Source: Calditrichota bacterium (GTDB lineage Bacteria > CLD3). Taken from it: DNA of 64,000 nucleotides. Both the position numbers and the translations under genes were made by a program. Positions within the stretch are counted from its first letter, which is position 1. Each line of letters opens with the position of its first letter. The notes below the pieces were generated by a model. The model was given only the letters and a program-made list of their open reading frames with translations, was not told the DNA's origin and ran no database searches. Shown here in pieces: positions 9,077 to 18,436 of the stretch. Where the stretch lies: the NCBI GenBank assembly GCA_008501735.1, contig QQUF01000002.1, positions 57,280-121,279 of the forward strand, written 5' to 3'.

Positions 9077-10129
9077 TTAGAGTTTTCCTTCATTTAAAAG
9101 CCTAATTACTTCTTCCATTCTCAAATCAAAAGTCAAGTTTGTATTAAAGTCACCTTCTTCAAAAACCCATTTCGAATCTACTTTTCGCATTCTTCCCATT
9201 TTGTCATCAACAAGCATTTGATAAGGATAGACTTGTCCAAAAAAAGTTTGAAGTTCATTAACAAAATAACCACCTTTAGGATTTTCAAAAATATCAACTG
9301 CTTGCGAGAGGAAACCATACTTTTCACAAATCTCTTTAACAAAATCTAAAATGTCGTCCGGCGGAGCACCAAAACCTTTGAGTTTTGTTCCACTTGCCAT
9401 TTCTCCATCACGCATTTTTTTATGTCCGAAAAATGAATCTCCAACTTTTACCATTCGCCATTCATAATCGTGAGGAATGTATTCTTGGAAAATTACATAA
9501 CCATACTGTGAATCTTTAAATCTCTGAATGTATTTTCTAAGTTTCTTTTTAAACTTATCGTAAGAAACGATGTTTTTCTTAAATCTTCCTGCCAAATCAC
9601 CTTGGTTCATATTCGGTCCGAATTGCTTCCTTATACCAGAAGAGAACGCTTTTTTAACATATTTTTCGGCTTGAGAATAAGTTTTCAAAATTGCAATTCC
9701 TTTACCAGAATCTCCAATACAAGTTTTTCCTACAACAGGTAATTTCGAATTCTTGAGAAATTCTAAGGCTTCTTTCTCGTAATAAAAAACGTCTGTTTTA
9801 GGGTGTGGAACTTTGTTCATTCTAAGCCAATAACTAAGGAACTTTTTATTTTCGTGTAACAAAATTTCATCATAAGTTGGGTAAATTTTTGCTTTATGAA
9901 CTTGACTTAAAACATAAAGTCGCTCATCGTATAATTTTTTAAAAAGAATCGAATCATACGCACCACTAATTAAAAAGCAATCAATTTCTGGGTCAAGGCA
10001 TTCTTCAACCCAATCATTTTTGGTGAACTCAATTACCTTGTATTTCATTTTAAACTTTTCGCAGGATTTTACCCAGTATTCGTGATGCTCTTCATCTTCA
10101 CTTTTTAAAATCCCAAAATAGTAAGTCAT
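9077..10129 (-). CDS. ATP-grasp ligase, RimK-like fold
   Basis: This 350-residue protein has an N-terminal pre-ATP-grasp domain (1-100) and an ATP-grasp core. Lys135 precedes the glycine loop at 139-144 (GDSGKG), Glu216 in FQEYIP matches the adenine-side acid, and Asp279 with Glu292 in NELQ match the metal ligands. Enzymes of this fold join a carboxylate to an amine through an acyl phosphate. It is followed downstream by a GT4 gene and preceded by a FemAB-like and an AsnB-like gene. A role in amide decoration of the glycan (amino acid onto a uronic acid or amino sugar) is inferred. I do not recognise a named orthologue. Confidence 0.75.
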   Translation of the reverse strand: MTYYFGILKSEDEEHHEYWVKSCEKFKMKYKVIEFTKNDWVEECLDPEIDCFLISGAYDSILFKKLYDERLYVLSQVHKAKIYPTYDEILLHENKKFLSYWLRMNKVPHPKTDVFYYEKEALEFLKNSKLPVVGKTCIGDSGKGIAILKTYSQAEKYVKKAFSSGIRKQFGPNMNQGDLAGRFKKNIVSYDKFKKKLRKYIQRFKDSQYGYVIFQEYIPHDYEWRMVKVGDSFFGHKKMRDGEMASGTKLKGFGAPPDDILDFVKEICEKYGFLSQAVDIFENPKGGYFVNELQTFFGQVYPYQMLVDDKMGRMRKVDSKWVFEEGDFNTNLTFDLRMEEVIRLLNEGKL

Positions 10130-10150
10130 ATATTTAAAGCCTTAAATTTA

Positions 10151-11059
10151 TTAACCAAAATATTTATAAATTGAGTTGCCAACAAACCTTAGAAAACCTA
10201 TTGGCATTTTTTGAATATGAGGCTCAAGCCTCTTTATCATTGATTCTCCTTCATCGTTTGAGTCTTCAGATTTTGGGTACTCGTAATAATTTATTGTTTT
10301 AACAGTTGCTCCTAAACTTCTTTTAAAACGAATCAAGCCTTCTGCGTCAATATCTGTCTTCCCAAGATTCAAATTTTTATAACCTTGAGCTTTCGCCCAC
10401 TTTATTAATTCCCAAAACATAAAATCATTTGGACGCAGATTTAAATAATTTGGGTCAGAAGCACCATATTTGTAATAAACATTTTCTTCCCAAAACATAA
10501 GAATCGAAGAAGAAACAGGAGTACCTTTTTGGGAGACAATAACTGTAGCTCCCATTTTTTCAGAAATAATATTTTTATAAAAATTTTCAAAAAAAGAATC
10601 TGGTTGTGGAGGTAAACCGTGTTTTCTACGAGTTTCGTAATTATGCTGCATAAAAATTTTAAGTGAATCTTTGTCTGTTAAGACATTGACTTCCAAATCA
10701 TTTTTAATCGCTTTCTTAATATTCCTGCGAGTCTTACCTTCAAACCTCATAAACATTTCATCTTCTGTTTCGACAAGACTTATATCGTGAACTAAAAATT
10801 TTTCAGTAACAAAATTTTCATCACAAATCCCACCTCTAATTTGGAATTTCTTGTCTTTTGGAAGAGAATTAATGTCAATTTCCTCATTTTCAAAACACCA
10901 ATCTGAAAATGGAAAAGCTACATATTTTTTTGAAATTATTCGATTTACTTCCATTATCGAAATTTCAGAAGAACCAGAAAGAAATTTTTTAGTTTTGTAA
11001 CCATAAGTTTCTTCTAAAGTCTTTTGCCAATTTGGATGTTGGAAAATATTTGAAACCAT
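10151..11059 (-). CDS. FemAB-like / GNAT-fold acyltransferase
   Basis: This 302-residue protein resembles the FemA/FemB/Acetyltransf_6 group. It starts with an HPNWQKTLEETYGYK segment, has FEGKTRRNIKKA near residue 115, YKYGASDPNYLNLRPND near 210, and LNLGKTDIDAEGLIRFKRSLGA near 250, a set seen in FemAB-related exopolysaccharide proteins. Family members transfer an aminoacyl or acyl group from aminoacyl-tRNA or CoA to an amine. The gene is packed between the ATP-grasp gene and the AsnB-like gene (21 bp and 3 bp gaps), which suggests a joint step. The donor and acceptor are unknown. Confidence 0.75.
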   Translation of the reverse strand: MVSNIFQHPNWQKTLEETYGYKTKKFLSGSSEISIMEVNRIISKKYVAFPFSDWCFENEEIDINSLPKDKKFQIRGGICDENFVTEKFLVHDISLVETEDEMFMRFEGKTRRNIKKAIKNDLEVNVLTDKDSLKIFMQHNYETRRKHGLPPQPDSFFENFYKNIISEKMGATVIVSQKGTPVSSSILMFWEENVYYKYGASDPNYLNLRPNDFMFWELIKWAKAQGYKNLNLGKTDIDAEGLIRFKRSLGATVKTINYYEYPKSEDSNDEGESMIKRLEPHIQKMPIGFLRFVGNSIYKYFG

Positions 11060-11062
11060 AAA

Positions 11063-12754
11063 TTATTTGTATTCCTTAAAATAAAGAGACCCTTCTAAAA
11101 TTCTACTTAAATTAAAACAGGTCTTTTCAGTACTAAATTCTTTATTAATAAGTGATTCATCTTCTACGTCGAAGAAGTCACTCATTGAACTAAAATCATA
11201 TTTTTGAATAAATTTTTCATACCAATTTCGATAAGTAAAATTTGACTCATCTTTTTGAGGTAATACTCTATTTTTGAGAACCGAAATTCCCAACTTCAAT
11301 ATGCTTTGATAATCTTTTGGACTATACCCTTTTGAAAGTTTTTCTTTAGCAATTTTAGGATTTAATTCATTAATAATCCTAAGATGAAACTCTGGTCCTT
11401 TTAGTCTAAGGATTGGATTTTGGGTCATATTTGTTCGATTTAACAAATTAAACTCTGTTTGAAAAATATAATTTAAGTAATCAATATCAAGATAAACAGG
11501 AATTACAAAAGAACAGAATTGTGCAAAAAGGTTTATATCCTGAGCAAAATGAATTTCTGACATCATTTCTAATGAGAAATGAAAATATTTATTCGGAGAC
11601 TCGAACCAGTTTTTAAGTTCGTTTACTCTTTTTAAAGCATACTCTATATCTTGCTCATTAAATTTGAATGAAGCTTCTTTAAACGAGCAAAGAATAGATT
11701 CTTTTATATTTTCACCATTCCAAGTTTTTCTAACAAAAGATGAAATTATCAAATCGTCAGGGAAAAGCCCACGAGCTAATTCTCCTCCCATATATCCCAA
11801 AAACATTGTATCATTATTTTTTGCTTCTCGTAAAACAGCATTTAATCTATGACTTCTATGAATAGAAGTTAGGGCATTACCAGTAGTGATAATTTTTTTA
11901 GCTAAATCTTGATATTCTTCCTCAATTGGGTCGTTTAAATCGTAATTTTGGTATTTTAAGCCTATTTTCTTAGTCAAATTTTTGGCATAGATTACATCTA
12001 AAGACTTTTCGTTTCCATAAGAGTAAGTTGAAATATCAAATTTATCCATATCAACAGCAGAAAGGATTGTTCTACAATCAATTCCTCCTGTTATTGGACA
12101 AGAAAACTTTTTTGTATCTAAGTAATCAAGATAACTATTAACTAATTTCTGGAAAAACTGCGGTGATTTTTCTAAAGATTTTAAATTTTTCTTATCTAAT
12201 AATTCTTCAAACTTCCAATAACAACTAACTTGAAAATTTGTATCGATTTGAACCTTCGTTGCATTCGTCGAAAAAGAAATACCTTTCACAAAACTCTTAC
12301 CAAGAATGTGATGATTAAACAAAATATGGTCAACTAATGCTTCTCTTTCAATCTCAACTTTCGGCAATAAATTTGAAAGTATTTTTAGGGAATCTGAAAA
12401 CCCAAATTTCGAACCTTGCTTAAAGTAAAAAAATTTCTTTATTCCGACTTGATCACTGAAAATTTGTAAAGTATTACCATCATAAACCAAAAGAGTAAAA
12501 ATACCTTTTAATGATTTAGGAAAGTCTAAACCTTCTTTCTTATAAAGGAAATGAACCAGTTCTAATTGACTTAAACCTTTTAGTTCTTCGAAATTTTCAT
12601 AATTTGGAAGTAAATATCCATCAACCCAAATAGTTAGATTCTCTTTTTGAATAAATTGGACTTTATTATTCCAAAAGATTTTCCCATAACTAAAAGTTAT
12701 CTCATTTTGAAAATTTTGAACTTTCTGTTCTAAATTTGTAACAAGCCAATTCAT
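11063..12754 (-). CDS. Asparagine-synthetase-like amidotransferase lacking the glutaminase Cys
   Basis: This 563-residue protein has the AsnB domain order. The N-terminal Ntn half (about 1-150) keeps FSDQVGIKKFFY but begins MNWLV, so the catalytic Cys2 of glutamine hydrolysis is absent. The C-terminal synthetase half has an altered PP-loop TGGID at 222-226 followed by CR. It can probably activate a carboxylate with ATP but must take nitrogen from free ammonia or another amine, as do beta-lactam synthetase-type relatives. It is the first gene of the AsnB-like, FemAB-like, ATP-grasp run. The substrate is unknown. Confidence 0.8.
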   Translation of the reverse strand: MNWLVTNLEQKVQNFQNEITFSYGKIFWNNKVQFIQKENLTIWVDGYLLPNYENFEELKGLSQLELVHFLYKKEGLDFPKSLKGIFTLLVYDGNTLQIFSDQVGIKKFFYFKQGSKFGFSDSLKILSNLLPKVEIEREALVDHILFNHHILGKSFVKGISFSTNATKVQIDTNFQVSCYWKFEELLDKKNLKSLEKSPQFFQKLVNSYLDYLDTKKFSCPITGGIDCRTILSAVDMDKFDISTYSYGNEKSLDVIYAKNLTKKIGLKYQNYDLNDPIEEEYQDLAKKIITTGNALTSIHRSHRLNAVLREAKNNDTMFLGYMGGELARGLFPDDLIISSFVRKTWNGENIKESILCSFKEASFKFNEQDIEYALKRVNELKNWFESPNKYFHFSLEMMSEIHFAQDINLFAQFCSFVIPVYLDIDYLNYIFQTEFNLLNRTNMTQNPILRLKGPEFHLRIINELNPKIAKEKLSKGYSPKDYQSILKLGISVLKNRVLPQKDESNFTYRNWYEKFIQKYDFSSMSDFFDVEDESLINKEFSTEKTCFNLSRILEGSLYFKEYK

Positions 12755-12758
12755 CTAA

Positions 12759-13883
12759 TTAAAATTTTGCAACTACATTTTTATAAAACTCTGCGTAGTT
12801 ACTTACCATTTTGCTGATGCTGAATTTCTCTTCAACAGTTTTGACTGCTTCCTTTGAAAAATTCTGTAAAATATCTTTATTATCTTTTAAAAATAAGATT
12901 TTATCTACTAATTCGTCGTGGTTTCCAATTTCGATAATAAACCCACTTTTGCCATTTTCTATAACCTCTTTAGTTCCGCCGTTGTCAGTTGCAATAACAG
13001 GGACTCCACAGGCAAAAGATTCCAAAATCGAATTTGATATACCTTCGCCCCACCAAGGAGCAGTACATAGAACTGAAATATCAGAAGCACGTAAAATCAT
13101 CTCTACATCTCTTCGATTGCCAAGAAATTTTACATTATCCTGTAATCCCTTGTCTATTGTTATTTGTTCGAGTTCTTTTCGCTTATCTCCCTCCCCAACA
13201 ACTAAGAATAAAAAGTCATTTAGTTTATTTTGTTTTTTTAGAGTTTCTGCTGCTCTAATAAAAGTTCTTTGGTCTTTACGGTTACTCACTTGAGCGATCA
13301 TCGGAATAATAAATTTACCTTTTGGAAACCCTAATTCCTCTCTTGCCTGATTTTGCGATTTTTTTGGAACTCTCGAAAAATCAAAACCATTGTATAGCAC
13401 AAAACGCCCTTTTTTATTTTCTTCTCCATATGCTTTTAGCCCTGCATAAGAATTTGAGACCACAATCTTATAAAATCTAAGAAATTTTTTAAAGAACTTT
13501 ATATTTTCAGAAAATTGAATTGGAGCACTTCGTAATCCTCCATTAATGACTAAAGTTTTAACTCTAAATAATTTAGTAGCTACTAATGCAACTAAACTTG
13601 CCATTGGATTAAAGCCATGAATAAAGTCAGGTTTTATTTCCTTAAAGACTTTTGCGAAACGCCTTAAGATTGCAAAGTCCCATCGCCACTCTCTTTCGAT
13701 TACGTGAAAACTACTTGCAAATTTTTTAGCTTCTTCGTTAAAGAAAGCATCTTTTTTCATCGTAATTATATGGTACTCAAATTCCTCTCTTGAGAAACCT
13801 TTTAGAAGTTCAACTAATTGCCTTTCTTTACCTCCACAATCCAAAGTATCTGTTATGAATAAAACTTTAATTTTACCATTCAC
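12759..13883 (-). CDS. Glycosyltransferase, GT4 family
   Basis: This 374-residue GT-B enzyme has the N-terminal TDTLDCGGKERQLVELL glycine-rich acceptor loop. The donor domain has LYNGFDFSRV, PMIAQVSNRKDQRTFI and the block GISNSILESFACGVPVIATD with the EX7E pattern. The start codon is GTG at 13883 and overlaps the stop of the upstream glycosyltransferase by 4 bp (GTGA), so translation is likely coupled. It probably adds one sugar of the repeat. Confidence 0.9.
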   Translation of the reverse strand: MNGKIKVLFITDTLDCGGKERQLVELLKGFSREEFEYHIITMKKDAFFNEEAKKFASSFHVIEREWRWDFAILRRFAKVFKEIKPDFIHGFNPMASLVALVATKLFRVKTLVINGGLRSAPIQFSENIKFFKKFLRFYKIVVSNSYAGLKAYGEENKKGRFVLYNGFDFSRVPKKSQNQAREELGFPKGKFIIPMIAQVSNRKDQRTFIRAAETLKKQNKLNDFLFLVVGEGDKRKELEQITIDKGLQDNVKFLGNRRDVEMILRASDISVLCTAPWWGEGISNSILESFACGVPVIATDNGGTKEVIENGKSGFIIEIGNHDELVDKILFLKDNKDILQNFSKEAVKTVEEKFSISKMVSNYAEFYKNVVAKF

Positions 13884-14947
13884 TTGCTAAAGAACTCCAA
13901 AATTTTAGAATGAATTTGTCCTGAATTTTCTGGTTCAACCAGCCAACCATTCTTTCCATTTTCAATTAAGTATTTTAGACCACCTGTTTTTGTAGCGATA
14001 ATTTTTTTGCCTAAGAATAAACTTTCGAGAGCAACAATCGGTGTTCCTTCTTCTCTTCCATTAATTTCGATAGATGGAATAACAACTAAGTCCGCGACTC
14101 TAAGCAAGTCCCATTTCTTTTGTCCAAAAATGTCGTTGAAAAAATTAATCCTAACCTTTAATTTTTTTGCTAAATCCTTCAAGTTTTCTTCTTCTTCTCC
14201 ATTTCCAGCAACTACAAATTGGTAATCTTCCAAACCTTGTGAAGCACTAATGAAGAAATTAACACCTTTGAGCCTAATTAACCTTGCTAAACAAAGGATT
14301 ATTTTTTTATCCTTTTTAAGTTTAAACTCTTCATAAATACTATCTAAGTTTTTTGTTAAATCGTAATCTTCTGTTTCAATTGGTAATTTTATCAGACTGG
14401 CTTCCGTTTCTGTCTCTTTCTTAATCTCATTAAGTATCTTAGGACTCACAACTTCCAACAATGATGAGTTCTTATAGACGAAACTGCGAAAATACTTGCC
14501 TGCAAAAATTTTCTTACTTAAATAAAAATCGCCACCATGAATTACACATCTATGTTCAACTTTGAAAAACAAATGCAATAAACTTCCAATAACTCCTGAA
14601 GGTAAAAGCCAGTGAGATACTATTAGATTTTTATTTTTCACTTCTTTGAATGAATTGATAAAAAAACTTACTAAGAAAAATGGAATCTGAATCAGTGCCG
14701 AAATTTTTTTAAAGTTATCAGGAATTCCATTCCCATAAGCAAGATTTTGTTTTGATTTGAAAAAATAATTAAAGCGTGAAATCGAAATTTGTTTTTCATA
14801 GGAATCATCAGCATTTTTCGAGTTTGGGCAGATAACTTTAACTTTGTAATCTTTTAAATTTTGACAGATATAAGACTTTACAAAGTTCCCTGCAAAATCT
14901 CCAAAATATCGTGGATAACTTGTTGTAAGTACTAAAGCATTTTTCAT
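13880..14947 (-). CDS. Glycosyltransferase, GT4 family
   Basis: This 355-residue glycosyltransferase starts LTTSYPRYFGDFAGNFV, a form common to GT4 proteins of exopolysaccharide loci. It has IVSHWLLPSG and VIHGGDFY in the acceptor half. The donor half has LARLIRLKGVNFFI and NGREEGTPIVALESLFLGKKIIATK. It overlaps both neighbours by 4 bp, which places it in a tight block with the GT4 gene downstream and the GT2 gene upstream. Confidence 0.9.
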   Translation of the reverse strand: MKNALVLTTSYPRYFGDFAGNFVKSYICQNLKDYKVKVICPNSKNADDSYEKQISISRFNYFFKSKQNLAYGNGIPDNFKKISALIQIPFFLVSFFINSFKEVKNKNLIVSHWLLPSGVIGSLLHLFFKVEHRCVIHGGDFYLSKKIFAGKYFRSFVYKNSSLLEVVSPKILNEIKKETETEASLIKLPIETEDYDLTKNLDSIYEEFKLKKDKKIILCLARLIRLKGVNFFISASQGLEDYQFVVAGNGEEEENLKDLAKKLKVRINFFNDIFGQKKWDLLRVADLVVIPSIEINGREEGTPIVALESLFLGKKIIATKTGGLKYLIENGKNGWLVEPENSGQIHSKILEFFSK

Positions 14948-15894
14948 TTCTTACTTTTCAAAGAAGCATTATCTAACATATCAAACATCATAGCAAAAAG
15001 TGTTGACTGAAGTCCCACAATTAGAAATAAAGCACAAAGAGTTACTGTTGCGTAAGTAGCGATTGCTCCATAAATAAATTTAAGATACAATACTTCAAGC
15101 CCAAGAAGACTTCCCAAAAGAATCAGAATTGAACCAAAAAAATATAAAAAAACCAAAGGGTGAAAATCATAAATAACATACTTCCAAAACATACGATAAA
15201 TGAACCCACGCAGTAACAAGGTGGAGATTTTCGGAATAATAAAAAAGGCATTGAAACCTGATTTTTCTTCTCCATAAATTGGGCTAACAATAACATCTTT
15301 AACTGTTATGTTTCTAACATTTAACTTGACTAAAAAATCGTTTGGGAAACCATACCTTTTATAGACACCCTTTAAGTTTATTTGAGGAAGAATTTTCAAG
15401 TTTAATGCCGTAAAACCACATTGACTATCCATTATGTGCCAATAACCTGTTGCTACTTTATTTAATAAACTCATAATCGTATTTCCGAGAAGCCTAGCCT
15501 TTGGCATTTCCATAACTAATTTTGGCGAAAGAAGTCTATTACCTTTTATATAATCTGCTTCTCCACTCAAAATAGGATTGATAACATTTTCCATTTCCGA
15601 AGAGTCCATTTGGAAATCTCCAGCAACTACAACTGCAATATCAAACTTTTCATCAAAAGCTTTTTGATAACCAGAAATAATTGCTCCACCAACACCTTGA
15701 TTTATCTCGTGATTTAACAACAAAAGTTTATCAGATTCAAACTTTACGATTTCATTTAAAGTTCTATCTTTTGAATTATCATTTACCACAATAATTTTAT
15801 CAACATATTCTGGGATAGAAAGAAGAGTTTTGAGAATTAGTTTTTCCTCATTGTAAGCAGGAATGACCACAGCAATTGTTTTATTTTGAAGCAT
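14944..15894 (-). CDS. GT2 glycosyltransferase with C-terminal membrane segments
   Basis: This is an inverting GT-A fold transferase. VVIPAYNEEKLI lies at 9-20 and VVNDNSKDRT near 37-46, with a DXD-like position near the VVAGDFQMD stretch. The last third (about 235-300) has two hydrophobic helices. This is the layout of polyprenyl-phosphate hexose synthases (DPM1/ArnC-like), which make undecaprenyl-phosphate sugars for periplasmic transfer. The GT39-like gene at 23241 could be the partner that uses such a donor; that link is inference. The stop at 14944 overlaps the next gene by 4 bp. Confidence 0.85.
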   Translation of the reverse strand: MLQNKTIAVVIPAYNEEKLILKTLLSIPEYVDKIIVVNDNSKDRTLNEIVKFESDKLLLLNHEINQGVGGAIISGYQKAFDEKFDIAVVVAGDFQMDSSEMENVINPILSGEADYIKGNRLLSPKLVMEMPKARLLGNTIMSLLNKVATGYWHIMDSQCGFTALNLKILPQINLKGVYKRYGFPNDFLVKLNVRNITVKDVIVSPIYGEEKSGFNAFFIIPKISTLLLRGFIYRMFWKYVIYDFHPLVFLYFFGSILILLGSLLGLEVLYLKFIYGAIATYATVTLCALFLIVGLQSTLFAMMFDMLDNASLKSKK

Positions 15895-17391
15895 TTACTT
15901 TCTAAGTGCTAAGATTTCTTTGACTTTGAACTCTTGGGTAAGAAAAATAAAGATAAAAAAGACAATACCAACTAAAGCTAATTTAATAAAGCCGTCTACA
16001 ATTCCCACAGGGATATAAAGATCAGCTAAATATACAGTTAAAGCTGCAACACCTATTCCTCTAATAAAAGTAAGAATTGGTAAAGATGAATTATGTTTTT
16101 TATAAAGATAGACCAAGCAAATTAGAACAGCAATTGTTAGTGAAACACCTTTAGAATAAGCACCTCCAAGCAATCCATATTTAGGAATAAAAGCCCAATT
16201 TATAGCAATATCAATTAATAAAGCTATAACTCCTATTCCAAGAGAAACTGCTGGTTTTCCAGAACCTGAAATAATACTAGTGCTTAAAGTAAATATGGCA
16301 AGACCTGTTACAGCAAAAACCAAAACTGAAAGCACTTCTCCAGTTGGAGCAGGTGAAATATACTTTTGTCCTAAGATAATTTTAATAATTAAATCAGAAT
16401 TCGAAGAAATAACAACCGCACAACCTAGAAGTAAAATGAATGGATATTTTAAAGCATTTTCGATATAACGTTTTGTTCTTTCCTTATCGCCAATTGAAGT
16501 AACTTTCGAAATCAATGGGAAAATTATTAGCGAAACTGTCATCATTAGCGAATAAGGAATTCTCGAGATTGTTAAAGCTCCAGTATAATACCCAACCTGT
16601 TGGTCTGTATTTTCTAAAGTTAGCTTCTTTACTAAGAATAAGTCTGTATTCATAAGCAAATTAAGAATAAATGTAAATGACATAATCGAAATTACAAACT
16701 TACTAACTTCTGAAAGAGTATAAGGAGAAGTTGTTTTTTCAAATTTAAATTTTATTACAAAGAAAGATAATATTAAGACTACAAATGCTGCAAATGCAAA
16801 CCCACCTATTGTTTCTAACAAACCATTAGTTTTTAAATAATTTATTCCAAACCAAGCAAAAGAAAGCATGCAAATAGCCTTAAAAGAGACAAAAAACATA
16901 TCTAAGAATGCCTGTTTTTTGAATTCTCTTTTACCATTTAAATACCCGACATTCACAGAATAAAAAGAATAGAAAAATGTAATCAATGCAGTCATTTGTA
17001 AATATGGAGTTAAACTAGGATCATTTAAGAAATCACCAATTATTCCGAAAGTTGAAAGTAAAAAGTAAACCAGTGTTAAACTTCCCCCTAAAAGAAGCAA
17101 CACTTTTAAAGAAAGGAAATGAATAGCTTTTGCATTCTTTTCATCTGCAGAGACAAATTTGCTAACTCCTTGTAATGTTCCCATAATTACAACCATATTC
17201 AATACATTCATAGCACCAGAGACAACACCATAAACACCATAAGTGTCAACACTGATAAGTCTTGGTAAAGTAAATGTAATAGCGTAGCCAGCAAAAAGCC
17301 AAAACACTTTAGCGAAAGCTATGAACATAGTACCAGAAGCTATGTTATCATTAGACTTATCAATTATATTTTGATTAGAAGTTTCAGACAT
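15895..17391 (-). CDS. Wzx-type lipid-linked oligosaccharide flippase
   Basis: This 498-residue, highly hydrophobic protein has about 14 predicted membrane segments and an N-terminal ASGTMFIAFAKVFWLFAGY. The middle PYSLMMTVSLIIFPLISKV matches the polysaccharide-synthase/MATE-like flippase group (MOP superfamily). It should turn lipid-linked repeats from the cytoplasmic to the periplasmic face. It abuts the GT2 gene with no gap. A second flippase lies at 39.7-41.2 kb, so two glycans or two sub-assemblies may be exported. Confidence 0.88.
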   Translation of the reverse strand: MSETSNQNIIDKSNDNIASGTMFIAFAKVFWLFAGYAITFTLPRLISVDTYGVYGVVSGAMNVLNMVVIMGTLQGVSKFVSADEKNAKAIHFLSLKVLLLLGGSLTLVYFLLSTFGIIGDFLNDPSLTPYLQMTALITFFYSFYSVNVGYLNGKREFKKQAFLDMFFVSFKAICMLSFAWFGINYLKTNGLLETIGGFAFAAFVVLILSFFVIKFKFEKTTSPYTLSEVSKFVISIMSFTFILNLLMNTDLFLVKKLTLENTDQQVGYYTGALTISRIPYSLMMTVSLIIFPLISKVTSIGDKERTKRYIENALKYPFILLLGCAVVISSNSDLIIKIILGQKYISPAPTGEVLSVLVFAVTGLAIFTLSTSIISGSGKPAVSLGIGVIALLIDIAINWAFIPKYGLLGGAYSKGVSLTIAVLICLVYLYKKHNSSLPILTFIRGIGVAALTVYLADLYIPVGIVDGFIKLALVGIVFFIFIFLTQEFKVKEILALRK

Positions 17392-17428
17392 TATATAGAT
17401 TATCCTTAAGCATTATAGGAATTGTCAC

Positions 17429-18421
17429 TTAGGTATTTTTTCCAATATTTTTGAAAAAAACGATAAAGTTATGTATAAACTTTAAATTATTTAGGAGAAA
17501 ATATTTGAAAGAATGGAAGAAAAAGAATTTTACCCTAAGGCTCAAAACTTCTAATTTTTCAGCATAGTTAAGATTATTAAATCTTTCAATAGAATACCCT
17601 TTAGAACTCAGTTCTTTAATTAGAACTTTCTGCATAAAAATTATATCTGCCTTACTGAGTTCATTCTTCCAAGCATGCATTCTATCAGATTTATTTTCAG
17701 TTGATTTTAGATTTTGATGTAAGTGTTTTTGTTGATCTGGAATTCTATTAAAGTAATCATTTGACTCTGTCTTGACTTTCGAAGCACCTACAAAGTCAAT
17801 AACTCCATTCAGCGTTCTTTCCTCGTCAGTAATCATTTCCTCAAAAGTAAGAAGAAAAAAATGTTTATTATTTTTAAGACGTGAAATTGTTTCTTGCTGA
17901 ATTTTATAATTCCTAACAAATTTAATTATATCATTTTCCATTGGCTTTCCAGAACGACTATCCAAAGAAACTTTTTGTGAGTTAAAAATTGCTCTTGGAT
18001 CTCTTTCTATAAAAATTAGCTTCGATTCTGGAAATTCTTTCCAAATTCTTTCCACATATTTAAACATATGTCCATATTTATAGAAATGAACCTTAGCAGG
18101 GTTATTTTGAAAATAAATATCAAAAATAGTTGTTAAAAAAGTTCCTAATTTTATTGGTAAACCTTCAGATAGATATTTCTCTTTAAGGGTATTTTTTTCT
18201 ATTTCCCATTTGATGAATTTTTTATCTGTATGATTAAAAAGCTCATTAAGTGCCTTATCAAGTTCAACCTCAGAATTAATACTAAAATTATCAATTTTAT
18301 CATAATTGAGTAATATAGCCTCAATACTAACGGCAATATCAATATAAGCATTAAGTTTTTTTGCTAGTAAAGTTGAACCTGAGCGATTTAAGTATGTGAG
18401 AAAAACAAATTGTTTTGGCAT
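17429..18421 (-). CDS. PAPS-dependent sulfotransferase
   Basis: This 330-residue protein begins with the sulfotransferase 5'-phosphosulfate loop, YLNRSGSTLL at 10-19. Further on, FPESKLIFIERDPRAIFNSQ (about 195-215 of the gene's middle) carries the 3'-phosphate-binding Arg/Ser pattern. It moves sulfate from PAPS to a hydroxyl or amine. The C-terminus has a hydrophobic, aromatic tail (about 295-320) that may attach to the membrane. It lies directly downstream of cysQ, cysC, cysN and cysD, so the whole module probably serves glycan sulfation. The sulfated position is unknown. Confidence 0.85.
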   Translation of the reverse strand: MPKQFVFLTYLNRSGSTLLAKKLNAYIDIAVSIEAILLNYDKIDNFSINSEVELDKALNELFNHTDKKFIKWEIEKNTLKEKYLSEGLPIKLGTFLTTIFDIYFQNNPAKVHFYKYGHMFKYVERIWKEFPESKLIFIERDPRAIFNSQKVSLDSRSGKPMENDIIKFVRNYKIQQETISRLKNNKHFFLLTFEEMITDEERTLNGVIDFVGASKVKTESNDYFNRIPDQQKHLHQNLKSTENKSDRMHAWKNELSKADIIFMQKVLIKELSSKGYSIERFNNLNYAEKLEVLSLRVKFFFFHSFKYFLLNNLKFIHNFIVFFKNIGKNT

Positions 18422-18436
18422 AATTCCCTTAAAACC

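Noticed and set aside
11063..12754. Ordinary asparagine synthetase (asnB)
   Set aside because: The N-terminal Cys2 needed for glutamine hydrolysis is absent and the PP-loop is changed, so standard asparagine synthesis is unlikely.
12811..13293. Plus-strand open frame of 160 residues
   Set aside because: It lies wholly within a well-supported GT4 gene on the other strand, has no family features, and codon content is that of an antisense shadow.
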